This document shows, one piece after another, positions 30,125 to 39,548 of a stretch of DNA of 64,000 bases. The stretch is from assembly GCA_017999365.1 (NCBI GenBank), contig JAGNLW010000005.1, positions 124,001 to 188,000 of the forward strand. Direction: 5' to 3'. Position 1 is the stretch's first letter, and the number at the start of each line of letters is the position of its first letter. Position numbers and translations under genes: made by a program. The stretch is from Candidatus Aminicenantota bacterium. Lineage in GTDB: Bacteria > Acidobacteriota > Aminicenantia > Aminicenantales > Saccharicenantaceae. The notes under the pieces were generated by a model. The model had not been told where the DNA came from and ran no database searches. It was given only the letters and a program-made list of their open reading frames with translations.

Positions 30125-31323
30125 TTGCCGTCGGTCTTCTTGCGGACCGGCTTGGCCGCGGGTCTGGCCTTGGCTTTGGCCTCCTCGGCCTTCTGCCTCT
30201 TCTCGAGCTCGGCCTTCTCCTGCCCGTGCTTCGCCTTCAGCTCGCCGATCCGGGCCGAGGCCTGCTCCTCGAGCTTCTTCTTCTCGTCCTCGTTCCGGAC
30301 CCGGGCCTTCTCCTCGTCGGTCCGTCGCCGGACCTCCCTGAGTTCGGCCTCCTGGCTGTCGCGCATGAGCCAGCGTTCCTGCTCGTGGTCCTCGCGCACG
30401 GCCTCCGCCTCGCCCCGGACCGGCTGCCGGTAGATGCGGGGCGTGTCGCCGCCGGTGAGCCTCCTCTCGGCGCTCCCCGGATCGAGGACCTCCCGCGGTT
30501 TGGCCGCCTCGTTGCGCCGGACGGGGGGCTTGGAGAGGATGAGGTCGGTCCCCTCCTCTCTCTGCTCGCCGGCCCGTCCCGGGTCCTTCAGGGTATATCG
30601 CTCGACCTCGCGGGCCGTCAGCCGCCGGACGACGTCGCGGTCGACGCCTTCGTTGACGACGCGGTCGTTCCGGTCCTCGATGTTGACCCGCAGGCTGGTC
30701 ATGTTGACGATGGTCAGGTTCCGTTCGACCGGCAGGACCCGGCGGTCGAGGCTGCGGTCCAGGAAGTAGCGGCCGTGGACGAAATTCCAATGATCGCCGG
30801 GGATGTCCCAGCGGTGGCCCCCGAAACCCCGGCCGCGGACGAAATCGACTCCCGGCGGCAGCGGCGCCCAGCCGATGTGGGCGTCGCCCCAGCGCCAGGC
30901 CACCCAAGCCGGGCCCCAGACGACGTCGGGCACCCAGAACCAGCCCAAGCGCCTGTCCCAGCCCCAGCGGCCGTAATGGAAGGCGATCCAGCCCCAGCGC
31001 TCGAGCGAGACCCAGGTCCAGCCGTAATCCGTCCACGCCCAATGTCCCCGGGTGTAGGGCCGCCAGCCGTAGCCGACGTTGCCCGGGATCCAGACGTAGC
31101 CGTACGGCCTGTAGGAGACCCACAGGCCGTGGGGCTGGAGCTCGTTGTAAAAGTAGGCGCTGTCGAGGTCGTCGTAGCGGTCGTACCGGTCGGTCCGGTC
31201 GTAATAGTCGTCGTATTCGCGTCCGTAGCGGCCGGATTCGTCGTAGGGGACGTACCTGATGCAGGCCGCCCCGAGAAGGGCGACGAGAACGGCCAAGACG
31301 GCCAGCCCAAGCGTCTTTTTCAT
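30121..31323 (-). CDS. DUF6600-type Tyr/Trp-rich lipoprotein with C-terminal coiled coil
   Basis: 400 aa. A signal peptide ends in a lipobox (GAAC, Cys21). A Tyr/Asp-rich stretch (about 22-55) is followed by repeated W-G-x-W units (for example HGLWVSYRPYGYVWIPG and RWGWIAFHYGRWGWD) to about residue 165, the region called DUF6600. The last 110 residues are highly charged and alpha-helical, forming a Glu/Lys/Arg coiled coil (for example EEKARVRNEDEKKKLEEQ), with a basic Ala/Lys tail. It is probably a surface- or wall-associated lipoprotein; function unknown. The start at 31323 has AGGAGG six bases upstream; another ATG six bases earlier is too close to it. Confidence 0.75.
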   Translation of the reverse strand: MKKTLGLAVLAVLVALLGAACIRYVPYDESGRYGREYDDYYDRTDRYDRYDDLDSAYFYNELQPHGLWVSYRPYGYVWIPGNVGYGWRPYTRGHWAWTDYGWTWVSLERWGWIAFHYGRWGWDRRLGWFWVPDVVWGPAWVAWRWGDAHIGWAPLPPGVDFVRGRGFGGHRWDIPGDHWNFVHGRYFLDRSLDRRVLPVERNLTIVNMTSLRVNIEDRNDRVVNEGVDRDVVRRLTAREVERYTLKDPGRAGEQREEGTDLILSKPPVRRNEAAKPREVLDPGSAERRLTGGDTPRIYRQPVRGEAEAVREDHEQERWLMRDSQEAELREVRRRTDEEKARVRNEDEKKKLEEQASARIGELKAKHGQEKAELEKRQKAEEAKAKARPAAKPVRKKTDGN

Positions 31324-31440
31324 CTTCATCCTCCTGCTCCGAGAATCAGCAAGGAACGTGCCAAGGCCACTTCCCTGCCGGTCGCCGGCCGCCCGGAGGC
31401 GCGCTGTCCTGCGGAGAGGACAGTCGCTCGAGGGGCCGGC

Positions 31441-32646
31441 TCAGGCCAGCCGTTTGAAGACGGTCTTGATGCGCTTGAGGGCCCAGTTGAGGTCCTTTTC
31501 CCGGATGATCAGCGGAGGCGCCAGCCGGAGGACGTTGTCGTGGGTCTCCTTGCAGAGCAGCCCTTCCTTCATCAGCTCTTCGCAGAAGCGGCGGGCCCCG
31601 CCGGCCGCGGCGTGGAGCTCGATGCCGATGAGCAGGCCGCGGCCGCGGACCTCCTTGATGTGGCGGCTGCGGACCTTGCGCAGCTTGTCCATGAAGGACC
31701 GGCCGCGCTCGGCGGCGTTCTCGACCAGGTTCTCCTCCCGGATGACCCGGATGCTCTCGCGGGCCACGGCGCAGGCCAGGGGGTTGCCGCCGAAGGTCGA
31801 GCCGTGCTCGCCGGGCTTGAAGACCCCGAGGATCTCCTTGTCGGCCAGGACGGCGGACACGGGGTAGCAGCCGCCGCCGAGCGATTTGCCGACGATGACC
31901 ATGTCGGCCCGGACGCCCTCGTGCTCGCAGGCGAAGAGCTTGCCCGTCCGGCCGAGCCCGGTCTGGATCTCGTCGGCGATGAAGAGGATGTTGTGCTTCT
32001 TGCAGATCTCGGCCGCCCGCTTGAGATAGCCGTCGGGCGGGATGAGGATGCCGGCCTCGGCCTGGATGGGCTCGACCAGGAAGGCCGCCGTGTTCGGCGT
32101 GATGGCCCGTTCCAGGGCCTCGGCGTCCCCGAACGGGACGATGGGAAAACCGGGCGTGAACGGCCCGAAGTCCTGGCGGTAGAGGGGCTCCGTCGAGAAG
32201 CTGATGACGGTAACCGTCCGGCCGTGGAAATTGTTGCTGCAGGCGATGATCTCGGCCTGGTCCGGAGCGATGCCCTTCTTCTGGTAGGCCCACTTGCGGG
32301 CCGCCTTGACGGCCGTCTCGACGGCTTCGGCGCCCGAGTTCATGGGCAGGACCATGGTGTAGCCGGCCAGCTCGCAGAGCTCGCGGGCCAAGAGCGGCCA
32401 CTGGTCGTTGCGGAAGGCCCGCGAGGTCAGGGTCAGCGTCTTGGCCTGGGCGACGAGGGCCTTGACGATCCGCGGGTGGCGGTGGCCCTGGTTGACGGCC
32501 GAGTAGGCGCTCAGGAAATCGAGGTACTTCTTGCCCTCGACGTCGTGCATCCAGATCCCCTGGGCCCGGTCGATGACGACGTCGAGCGGGTGGTAGTTGT
32601 GGGCCCCGTAGAGGTCCTCGATGGCGATGAGGTCTTTGCTGTCCAT
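31441..32646 (-). CDS. rocD: Ornithine aminotransferase
   Basis: 401 aa class-III PLP aminotransferase. The core has NSGAEAVETAVKAARKW, Asp225 in the IADEIQTGLGRTG block and the PLP Lys254 in VGKSLGGG, the pattern of ornithine-oxo-acid transaminases. The N-terminal GAHNYHPLDVVI is also typical of RocD. It converts ornithine to glutamate-5-semialdehyde/P5C, linking arginine to proline and glutamate. The frame is open into the upstream tRNA gene, but the ATG at 32646 has AAGGAG. It is located just after tRNA-Ser(GGA) on the same strand. Confidence 0.93.
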   Translation of the reverse strand: MDSKDLIAIEDLYGAHNYHPLDVVIDRAQGIWMHDVEGKKYLDFLSAYSAVNQGHRHPRIVKALVAQAKTLTLTSRAFRNDQWPLLARELCELAGYTMVLPMNSGAEAVETAVKAARKWAYQKKGIAPDQAEIIACSNNFHGRTVTVISFSTEPLYRQDFGPFTPGFPIVPFGDAEALERAITPNTAAFLVEPIQAEAGILIPPDGYLKRAAEICKKHNILFIADEIQTGLGRTGKLFACEHEGVRADMVIVGKSLGGGCYPVSAVLADKEILGVFKPGEHGSTFGGNPLACAVARESIRVIREENLVENAAERGRSFMDKLRKVRSRHIKEVRGRGLLIGIELHAAAGGARRFCEELMKEGLLCKETHDNVLRLAPPLIIREKDLNWALKRIKTVFKRLA

Positions 32647-32673
32647 GCGGCGGCTCCTTCGACGAGTGTTGAC

Positions 32674-32765
<92 letters not shown>

Positions 32766-32806
32766 GATCCGGGAACGGGGCGCGCGGACGCGCTCCGGAC
32801 AGGCCA

Positions 32807-32835
32807 ACCTTATCAGAAAAGGGCCGCCCGGTCAA
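32807..32835 (-). promoter_or_regulatory. Possible promoter for tRNA-Ser(GGA)
   Basis: Minus strand: TTGACC (32830-32835), 17 bases, TAAGGT (32807-32812). The -35 is good and the -10 weak; the site lies in the short AT-richer gap after the homoserine dehydrogenase gene. Confidence 0.4.
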
Positions 32836-32847
32836 CGCGCGGCGGGC

Positions 32848-33891
32848 TCAGGCGGAGGCGCGTTCGCGCCGGTGGATGTTGATGAGGTCCTTGAGCAGGG
32901 CCGCCGCGGCGCCCCGCGGATTGGAGCGGCCCCCGGTCACCGTGACCGTGCCCATGGAGTCGGTGTAGAACGAGATGCCCTTCTCGGTCCCGTCGACGTG
33001 ATAGAGGGGGTGGGTCGGCTCGAGCACGGACGGCCGGACGTCCAGGCTCCAGCGCTCCCCCTTGCGGCCCGGGGCGGCCGTGGCCAGGAGTTTGACCGTC
33101 CGGCCTTCGGACCGGGCGGTCCGGACGAATTCCCCCGTCAGGCCGTCGATGCCCCGGACGTGGACGTCGGCGAGGACGTAGGCAACGTCGAGGCAGGCGT
33201 TGGTGATGAGCAGGATCTTGCAGGCCGTGTCCCAGCCCCCGACGTCGTGGCTCGGATCGGGCTCGGCGATGCCCTTGTCCTGGGCCTCCTTGAGGGCCTC
33301 CTCATAAGCCAGCCCTTCGCCCATGCGGGTCAGGATGTAGTTGGAGGTCCCGTTGAGGACCCCCTGGATGCCCTCGATGCGCGTTCCGGCCAGGGAGACC
33401 AATCCGACGTCGATCGTCGGCAGGGCCGCGGCCGTGGCCCCGCTGAAGCGCAGCCCGACGCCGTTGGCCGCGGCCAGGGCCCGCAGCTCCGGGAGGCCGA
33501 CGACCAGGGCCCCCTTGCTGGCGACGACGGCGTTCCATCCGCTCCGCAGGGCCCCCGAAATGTAGGACAGCCCCGGCTCCCCCGTCCGGAGGTTCGACAC
33601 GGTGCACTCGACGAGCGTGCCCCCCGGTCCCAGCCCGGCGATGACGTCGGTCGCCCGCTGGCCTTCGCGCCAGGCCGGATTGCCCGCCGTCCAGTCGTCG
33701 CCGCCGCGGGAGAGGTGGCGGACGTCGAGCGGGGCGCCGGTGTGGAAGCAGCCCTCGGCCCGGGCCACCGCCAGGACCTCGGGCTCGAGACCATAGCGGC
33801 GGCGCAGCTCCTCGCCCTTGTCGCGCAGGAGCGAGACGAAGGCCCGGCCGACGTGGCCGAAGCCGGTGACGACGAGGGGGACCTTCAGCAT
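32848..33891 (-). CDS. hom: Homoserine dehydrogenase, without ACT domain
   Basis: 347 aa. An N-terminal Rossmann motif GFGHVG (10-15) is followed by the catalytic domain with GVLNGTSNYILTRM, EAQDKGIAEPDPSHDVGGWD and the substrate Lys in TACKILLI. It reduces aspartate semialdehyde to homoserine for threonine and methionine. The regulatory ACT domain of longer homologs is absent, so threonine feedback may be lacking. No strong Shine-Dalgarno is present. It sits between the two tRNA-Ser genes; threonine synthase lies 0.7 kb away on the opposite strand. Confidence 0.92.
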   Translation of the reverse strand: MLKVPLVVTGFGHVGRAFVSLLRDKGEELRRRYGLEPEVLAVARAEGCFHTGAPLDVRHLSRGGDDWTAGNPAWREGQRATDVIAGLGPGGTLVECTVSNLRTGEPGLSYISGALRSGWNAVVASKGALVVGLPELRALAAANGVGLRFSGATAAALPTIDVGLVSLAGTRIEGIQGVLNGTSNYILTRMGEGLAYEEALKEAQDKGIAEPDPSHDVGGWDTACKILLITNACLDVAYVLADVHVRGIDGLTGEFVRTARSEGRTVKLLATAAPGRKGERWSLDVRPSVLEPTHPLYHVDGTEKGISFYTDSMGTVTVTGGRSNPRGAAAALLKDLINIHRRERASA

Positions 33892-33905
33892 GACGGGGAC
33901 ATCGT

Positions 33906-33997
33906 TGGCGGAGAGGGCGGGATTCGAACCCGCGATCCCAATCGCTCGAGATAACGGTTTTCGAGACCGTCGCCTTCAACCACTCGGCCACCTCTCC
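33906..33997 (-). tRNA. tRNA-Ser (CGA)
   Basis: 92 nt including encoded CCA. Acceptor GGAGAGG/CCTCTCC as in the other serine tRNA of the window, anticodon loop CTCGAAA (anticodon CGA), long variable arm and T-loop TTCGAAT. Reads UCG, a favoured serine codon in GC-rich genomes. Confidence 0.96.
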
Positions 33998-34026
33998 GCA
34001 ATATCGGGGACACGGAACGGGACACG

Positions 34027-34524
<498 letters not shown>

Positions 34525-34531
<7 letters not shown>

Positions 34532-34553
34532 GGCCGGGCTTTCGGTCTATAAT
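34525..34553 (+). promoter_or_regulatory. Promoter for thrC
   Basis: TAGGCA (34525-34530), 17 bases, perfect TATAAT (34548-34553). It shares five bases of its -35 with the tadA -35 on the opposite strand. Confidence 0.6.
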
Positions 34554-34581
34554 CGGCGCCATCTTCTCCAGGAGGACGGCG

Positions 34582-35790
34582 ATGGAACGATTCGAATGCC
34601 TGGCCTGCGGCCCGCTCGCGGCGCGCGATCCCTACTCCCCTTTCTGCCCGGGCTGCGGGCAGCCGGTCTTCGTCGCCCCGTCCGGACGTCCGGGGGGCGC
34701 CGTCCTCCGCGAGGACCGCCGCCTGGCCCTCGAGGCCTTCCAGGACCTCCTGCCGCTCGAGAGCGTCGATGCCGAGCTCAGCCTCGGCGAGGGCTGGACG
34801 CCGCTCGTCCGCCTCGGCCGTCTCGGCCGCGCCCTCGGCCTGTCCGCGCTCTTCGCCAAGAACGAGGCCCAGAACCCGACCGGGAGCTTCAAGGACCGGG
34901 GCACGGCCGTGGCCGTCCAGAAGGCCGTCGCCCTCGGCCGGCCGCGCATCGGCACGGTCTCGACCGGCAACATGGCCGCCTCGACGGCCGCCTACGGGGC
35001 CCGGGCGGGACTGCCGACCTTCGTTCTGTTGAAGGAGGGCACGTCGCTGACGAGCCTGCGGGCGGCCGGCGTCCACGGGCCGCGGCTCGTCGCCGTCGAG
35101 GGCGATTACGGCGCGGCCTTCCGGGCCAGCCTCGACCTCGGCCGCAAGCTCGGCATCACCTTCATGAACTCCATCGATCCCTACCGGATGGAAGGCTACA
35201 AGCTCACGGCCTTCGAGATCTTCGTCCAACTCGGCCGCAAGCTGCCCGGCACGGTCGTCGCGCCGCTGAGCTCGGGCGGGCACCTGATCGGCCTCATGCG
35301 CGGCTTCGCCGACCTCGAGCGCGAAGGGTTCGCCCCCGGCTATCCCCTCGTCGCGGGCGTCCAGGCCGCCGGCTGCGCCCCTCTTGTCAAGGCCTTCGAG
35401 GCCGGGCGCACGTCCTTCGAGCGCTGGCCGGAGCCGCGGACGATCGCCCACGCCATCTCCAACCCGACCCCGCCCGCGGGCGAGGCCGTGCTCCGCGCGG
35501 TCCGGGAGCGTCGCGGCGTCCTGGTCGCCGTCTCCGACGAGGACATGCTCCGGGCCCAGCGCGAGCTGGCCGCGGCCGAGGGATTGTTCGTCCAGCCCGA
35601 ATCGGCCACGACCCTGGCGGCGCTGACGCGCCTGCGGGAGGCCGGGGCCCTCGACGAGAGCCGCGGGCCGGTCGTCCTGGTCCTCACGGGAAGCGGGATG
35701 AAGGCGCCGGCGGTCCTGGAAGCGGCGCCCATCGCCATCCACCGCTTCCCGCTGGCCGGCCTCGAGGCCGGACTGGCCGGTCTGCTCTGA
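34582..35790 (+). CDS. thrC: Threonine synthase
   Basis: 402 aa PLP enzyme of fold type II. A zinc ribbon at the N-terminus (Cys6, Cys9, Cys22, Cys25) is followed by the PLP site NPTGSFKDRG (Lys104), the glycine loop TVSTGNMAAST and the C-terminal phosphate or PLP-ring contact LTGSGMK. It converts phosphohomoserine to threonine. AGGAGG precedes the ATG, and a TATAAT lies about 30 bases upstream. Its stop is four bases from the stop of the convergent PLP enzyme. Homoserine dehydrogenase is encoded nearby on the other strand. Confidence 0.93.
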   Translation: MERFECLACGPLAARDPYSPFCPGCGQPVFVAPSGRPGGAVLREDRRLALEAFQDLLPLESVDAELSLGEGWTPLVRLGRLGRALGLSALFAKNEAQNPTGSFKDRGTAVAVQKAVALGRPRIGTVSTGNMAASTAAYGARAGLPTFVLLKEGTSLTSLRAAGVHGPRLVAVEGDYGAAFRASLDLGRKLGITFMNSIDPYRMEGYKLTAFEIFVQLGRKLPGTVVAPLSSGGHLIGLMRGFADLEREGFAPGYPLVAGVQAAGCAPLVKAFEAGRTSFERWPEPRTIAHAISNPTPPAGEAVLRAVRERRGVLVAVSDEDMLRAQRELAAAEGLFVQPESATTLAALTRLREAGALDESRGPVVLVLTGSGMKAPAVLEAAPIAIHRFPLAGLEAGLAGLL

Positions 35791-35794
35791 CCGG

Positions 35795-36871
35795 CTAGGC
35801 CTTGTCCATCAGGAACTCGAAGATCTTGTCCCGGTTCGGGAACAGCGCCGGCGTGCCGCCGGTGTGGACGAAGACGACCTTGTCGGTCGGGTTGAAGAAG
35901 CCGGTCTTGACGAGGTCGATGAGCCCGACCATGGCCTTGGCCGTGTAGACCGGGTCGAGCACGATGCCTTCCGTCTGGAAGACCAGCCGGATGACCTCGG
36001 CCACCCCGCGGTCGACCTTGCCGTAGCCCTCGCCGAGATACTCGTCGAAGACGACGACGTCGCCGGGCAGGACCTCGAGCCCCAGTCCGAGGGCGTCGTC
36101 GGTGGCCCGGGCGATCTCCAGGACGTCCTCCGCGAACGGGCCCTTCGGGTCCGACACGCTGACGCCGAGGATGCGGCAGCCCGCGGTCAGGGACCGGGCC
36201 CCGACGAGCAGCCCCGCTTGGGTGCCGCCCGAGCCGGTGGCGTGGATGACGTAGTCGGGCTCGGCCCCGCCGGAGCGCATCTGGTCGAGGATCTCGGCGA
36301 AGGCGGCCACGTAGCTCACGGCTCCGAGCGGCACGGTCATGTCGCCCCTGACGAGCGAGCCGCCGACGGGGACGAGGTAGGGCGTGTGGCCGCGGCCCTT
36401 CATCTCCCGGCCGATCTCCTGAAGGATCTCCATGGCTTGAGGGGCCTTGACGATGCGGCCCTTGTCGACCGGAGCGAAACGGATGTCGGCCCCCAGGATG
36501 ACATCGAGCAGGACGTTTCCGTCGGCCGTGGCCGGCTGGTCGGGGGCCTTGAACAGGACCAGCACGGGCTTCAGTCCGAAGGTCTTGGCCGCGGCCGCCG
36601 TCTGCATGCACCAGTTGGACTGGACGCCGGCCCAGGTGACGACGACGTCGGCCTTCTTCTCCAGCATGTCGCGGACGATGAACTCGAGCTTGCGCGATTT
36701 GTTGCCGCCGAAGGCCAGCCCGGTCAGGTCGTCCCGCTTGACGTAGATCTCGGGCCCGCCGATGCGGGCCGACAGGCGGGAGAGCTTCCGCAAGGGCGTC
36801 GGGCGGTGGATGAGATCGACCCGCGGAAAGCGCTCGATGCGGCCGATGACGGCGTCGACGGTGTAGGGCAT
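35795..36871 (-). CDS. D-cysteine desulfhydrase / ACC deaminase family PLP enzyme
   Basis: 358 aa fold-type II PLP enzyme. It begins with the family pattern RVDLIHRPTPLRKLSRLS and has the PLP Lys58 in AFGGNKSRKLE, then WAGVQSNWCMQTAAAA and HATGSGGTQAGL. This family includes D-cysteine desulfhydrase and ACC deaminase; the tyrosine and glutamate residues that separate them cannot be scored safely by eye, and D-cysteine desulfhydrase is the commoner outcome. GGAGGA lies upstream of the ATG. Confidence 0.85.
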   Translation of the reverse strand: MPYTVDAVIGRIERFPRVDLIHRPTPLRKLSRLSARIGGPEIYVKRDDLTGLAFGGNKSRKLEFIVRDMLEKKADVVVTWAGVQSNWCMQTAAAAKTFGLKPVLVLFKAPDQPATADGNVLLDVILGADIRFAPVDKGRIVKAPQAMEILQEIGREMKGRGHTPYLVPVGGSLVRGDMTVPLGAVSYVAAFAEILDQMRSGGAEPDYVIHATGSGGTQAGLLVGARSLTAGCRILGVSVSDPKGPFAEDVLEIARATDDALGLGLEVLPGDVVVFDEYLGEGYGKVDRGVAEVIRLVFQTEGIVLDPVYTAKAMVGLIDLVKTGFFNPTDKVVFVHTGGTPALFPNRDKIFEFLMDKA

Positions 36872-36922
36872 GGGGGTCCTCCGCCCGCCTAGAGTACCAG
36901 AAACCGGATCGGAAAAGAACCG

Positions 36923-38638
36923 TCAATCCGGGCCGGGGAAGCCGACCATCGCCGCTTCGGGCTCTTCGTCGAAGGTCAGGTCCGCCCTCCGGTAGAACCG
37001 CCGCCCGCTCCGTTTCAGCGCCCCCCAGGCGGCGGCCGCGAAGGCCGCGAACGCCAAGCCCCGGCGGGGACCGGCCAGGATGGCCTTCTCCCACGCGGCC
37101 AGGGCCGTGCCGGCCAGAATGAGCCCGATCAGGATGGGCACCGCGGTGAAGTGGAGCTTCAGGCGCCCCGGCACCCAGGAGCAGGCGAAGGGCCCCTTGC
37201 GGTAGCGGTGGAAAAGGGCCTCGAGGCCGACCGTGGAGACGGCCAGCCCGAAGGCCGCGTGGAGCGCGGCCGTCGCGGCGCCCCAGAGAAAGGCGTGAAG
37301 GACGAAGACGGCCAGGAAGAGCGGGACGATGAAGCTCAGCCAGACGGCCTTCGTGAGCCCGGCCGCATAGCGGTCCGTCCGTCCCGACTCGGTCAGGCGG
37401 AACAGCCAGCGGGCTTCGGGGGCGGCGGGGCGGTCGACGACGACCCGGACGCCGGTGGCGACCGCGAAGGCGATGAGGAGGGGCAGGACGAGGATCAGGC
37501 CGTTGTCCGGCCCGGGCGCGCGCAGGGCGGCCCGGTTGGCCGCCAGCAGGACGGTCAGCAGGGCCGCGCCCACCGCCAGGTAGTAGACGAGAGACATCCG
37601 GTGAGGCGCGCTCGTTCGGAGAGTCCCGGAAAAGAAGCCGGCCGCGGCCCTCTCCTCCGGTCCCCGGAAAAAGGCCGGGGTGAGCGCGCGGCGGACGGTC
37701 TCGCGGAGCCCGGCCAAGGCCGGCCTCCCCCTCCGGACCTCCAGGGTCCGCAGGACATGACGGCGGTAGCTCAGGACGCTCGCGCCGAGGAAGGACACCG
37801 AAGCCAGGGCCACGGCCAGGCCGGCCGTCCGGGCCTGGGCCTCGAAGACGGCGTCCCGCGTGCCGAGCAGGACCTCGTAGAGCCCGACGAACCACAGCGG
37901 CGGGAAACGGAAGACGAACGGATGACGGGTCTCCTTCAGGAGCTCGAGGTCGCGGAAGAGGCCGGCCACGACCGAGGGCGCGGCCACGAAGGAAAGGAGG
38001 AGGAAGGCGGCGCCGGCGATGAGGGCGAAGCGGACGGCCAGAGCGGTCCGCCGGTAGAGCCCTTCCGGCAGGACGGCCAAGAGCAGGGCCTGCAGGGCGA
38101 TGACGGCGAACAGGACCGTGAAGCAGGCGGCGAAGCCGGCGAGGACGCGGGCGGCGACATAGCGCCCGGCCATGGCCAACGTGTCCCCCCGCCATTGGGC
38201 GAGATAGATCGAGAACAGGACAGAAGAGAGCCCGGTCATGGCCGCCGAGAACGCGGCCGCGAACAGCACGAACGAGGCCAGCTTGGCGGCGAAGACCGTC
38301 CTCAGGCGGACCGGCAGCGGCATGAGGTTGAGGAAGTCCCGCCGGTCGGGGAAGAGGACGTCCCACTCGAGCAGGGTGACGATGCCGAAGACGAGCATCA
38401 TCAGGGTCAGGAGGTAGGACTTCTCCTGCCAGGACCGCCCCGTATCGGGCACGAAATGGTACTTGAACAGCATGAGTTCGGAGGCCCAGAAGAAGAAGAC
38501 GGCCAGCAGGTCCAGGGCCACGATGAGCCGCTCCTTCATCTGGTCCTCGAACTCGACCAGGTCGTTGTGGAACAGGCGCCCGAAAAAATGCCGCGTCAGC
38601 AGGGCGAACGGACCCGGACCGGCTCCCCCGCCCGCCAT
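36923..38638 (-). CDS. ABC transporter permease (large, exporter type)
   Basis: 571 aa with about 12 hydrophobic segments and a central soluble stretch (about 290-340). No binding motif identifies the substrate. It lies four bases downstream of an ABC ATPase on the same strand, so the two formed one exporter. No binding protein is present. Because the ATPase is frameshifted in this assembly, the exporter may be non-functional unless that is a sequencing error. The weak ribosome site suggests coupling to the ATPase gene. Confidence 0.8.
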   Translation of the reverse strand: MAGGGAGPGPFALLTRHFFGRLFHNDLVEFEDQMKERLIVALDLLAVFFFWASELMLFKYHFVPDTGRSWQEKSYLLTLMMLVFGIVTLLEWDVLFPDRRDFLNLMPLPVRLRTVFAAKLASFVLFAAAFSAAMTGLSSVLFSIYLAQWRGDTLAMAGRYVAARVLAGFAACFTVLFAVIALQALLLAVLPEGLYRRTALAVRFALIAGAAFLLLSFVAAPSVVAGLFRDLELLKETRHPFVFRFPPLWFVGLYEVLLGTRDAVFEAQARTAGLAVALASVSFLGASVLSYRRHVLRTLEVRRGRPALAGLRETVRRALTPAFFRGPEERAAAGFFSGTLRTSAPHRMSLVYYLAVGAALLTVLLAANRAALRAPGPDNGLILVLPLLIAFAVATGVRVVVDRPAAPEARWLFRLTESGRTDRYAAGLTKAVWLSFIVPLFLAVFVLHAFLWGAATAALHAAFGLAVSTVGLEALFHRYRKGPFACSWVPGRLKLHFTAVPILIGLILAGTALAAWEKAILAGPRRGLAFAAFAAAAWGALKRSGRRFYRRADLTFDEEPEAAMVGFPGPD

Positions 38639-38642
38639 GGCC

Positions 38643-39412
38643 CTAGCCCGCGCCCTTCATGGCCCGGACGAGGCGCCCGGCGATCTCGTCGGTGTCCTCG
38701 CGGAGGACGAGCTGGTTGAAGATCTCGGCCAGGGACGGCAGGTGCATGAGCCGGCGCAGGTTCTCGACCGAATCGTTGGCCACGATCTCGCCTTTGTGGA
38801 GGATGACGACCTTGGTGCAGATCTTCTCGGTGACCTCGAGGACGTGGGAGGAATAGATGACGGTCTTGCGCTCCGCCGCCAGGCGCCGGATGAGGTCGCG
38901 GACGACCAGGGCCGTCGTCACGTCCAGACCGGACAGGGGCTCGTCGAGCAGCAGGATATCGGGATCGTGGAGAGGGCGGCCGCGATGAGGACCTTCTGGC
39001 GCTTGCCCTTGGAGAAGGACGCCAGCGGGCCGTACATGTCGGACTCGAGGTCGAAGACGCGCAGAAAGGCCAGGGACTTGTCCCGGACCTCGTCTTCCCC
39101 GAGGCCGCGCAGCCGCCCGACGAGGCGGAGATAATCGACGGCGCTGAGGTGGGGGTAGATCTCCGATTGCTCCGGGACATAGCCGATCCGCCGCTTGAAG
39201 GCCCGGATATCGGTCCGGACGTCGCGGCCCTCGAAGAGGATCGTGCCCCGGCTCGGTTCGAGCAGGCCGGCCAGCATGCGGATGGTCGTCGTCTTGCCCG
39301 CGCCGTTCGGGCCGAGATAGCCCAGGACCTCGCCCGGCCCGACGGTGAAGCTGACGTCCTTGACGACCGTGAAGGCCGAGAACTTCTTGGAAACGCCTCT
39401 CAGTTCGAGCAT
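38643..39412 (-). pseudogene. ABC transporter ATPase, interrupted by a one-base frameshift
   Basis: The 5' part (from Met at 39412) encodes an ABC ATPase with Walker [12 protein letters not shown], a Q-loop region (YVPEQSE) and a signature-like FSKGKRQK. The frame then runs into nonsense at about 38967-38976 and stops. In the next frame the expected protein resumes as [15 protein letters not shown] (Walker B and D-loop) and continues to a normal C-terminus at 38643. The break falls where ALLHDPD is expected: CTCCTC appears to have lost one C (CTCTCC on the minus strand). Either a real inactivating mutation or an assembly/sequencing error. Confidence 0.85.
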
Positions 39413-39521
39413 GGGACCGCTCCGGTGAGCTGCAATTCCCGTGCCGCGCGGCCCGAACGGGGCCGCCAAGGCCCCTCCCCCGTTCCCGGCCGGCGGCCCG
39501 GAAGCCGGACCGCCGGCGGGC

Positions 39522-39536
39522 GTAAACCCTATTTAC
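39522..39536. promoter_or_regulatory. Second GTAAA-N5-TTTAC dyad
   Basis: GTAAA-CCCTA-TTTAC, same half-sites and spacing as the palindrome at 18234-18248. It lies upstream of the ABC exporter operon and just after a TTGACC (39547-39552, minus strand) that could be its -35. Confidence 0.5.
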
Positions 39537-39548
39537 AGCCCGGACCGG

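Noticed and set aside
31404..31423. Seven-pair hairpin after rocD as an intrinsic terminator
   Set aside because: The stem is perfect, but no U-tract follows on the minus strand, so termination is not supported.
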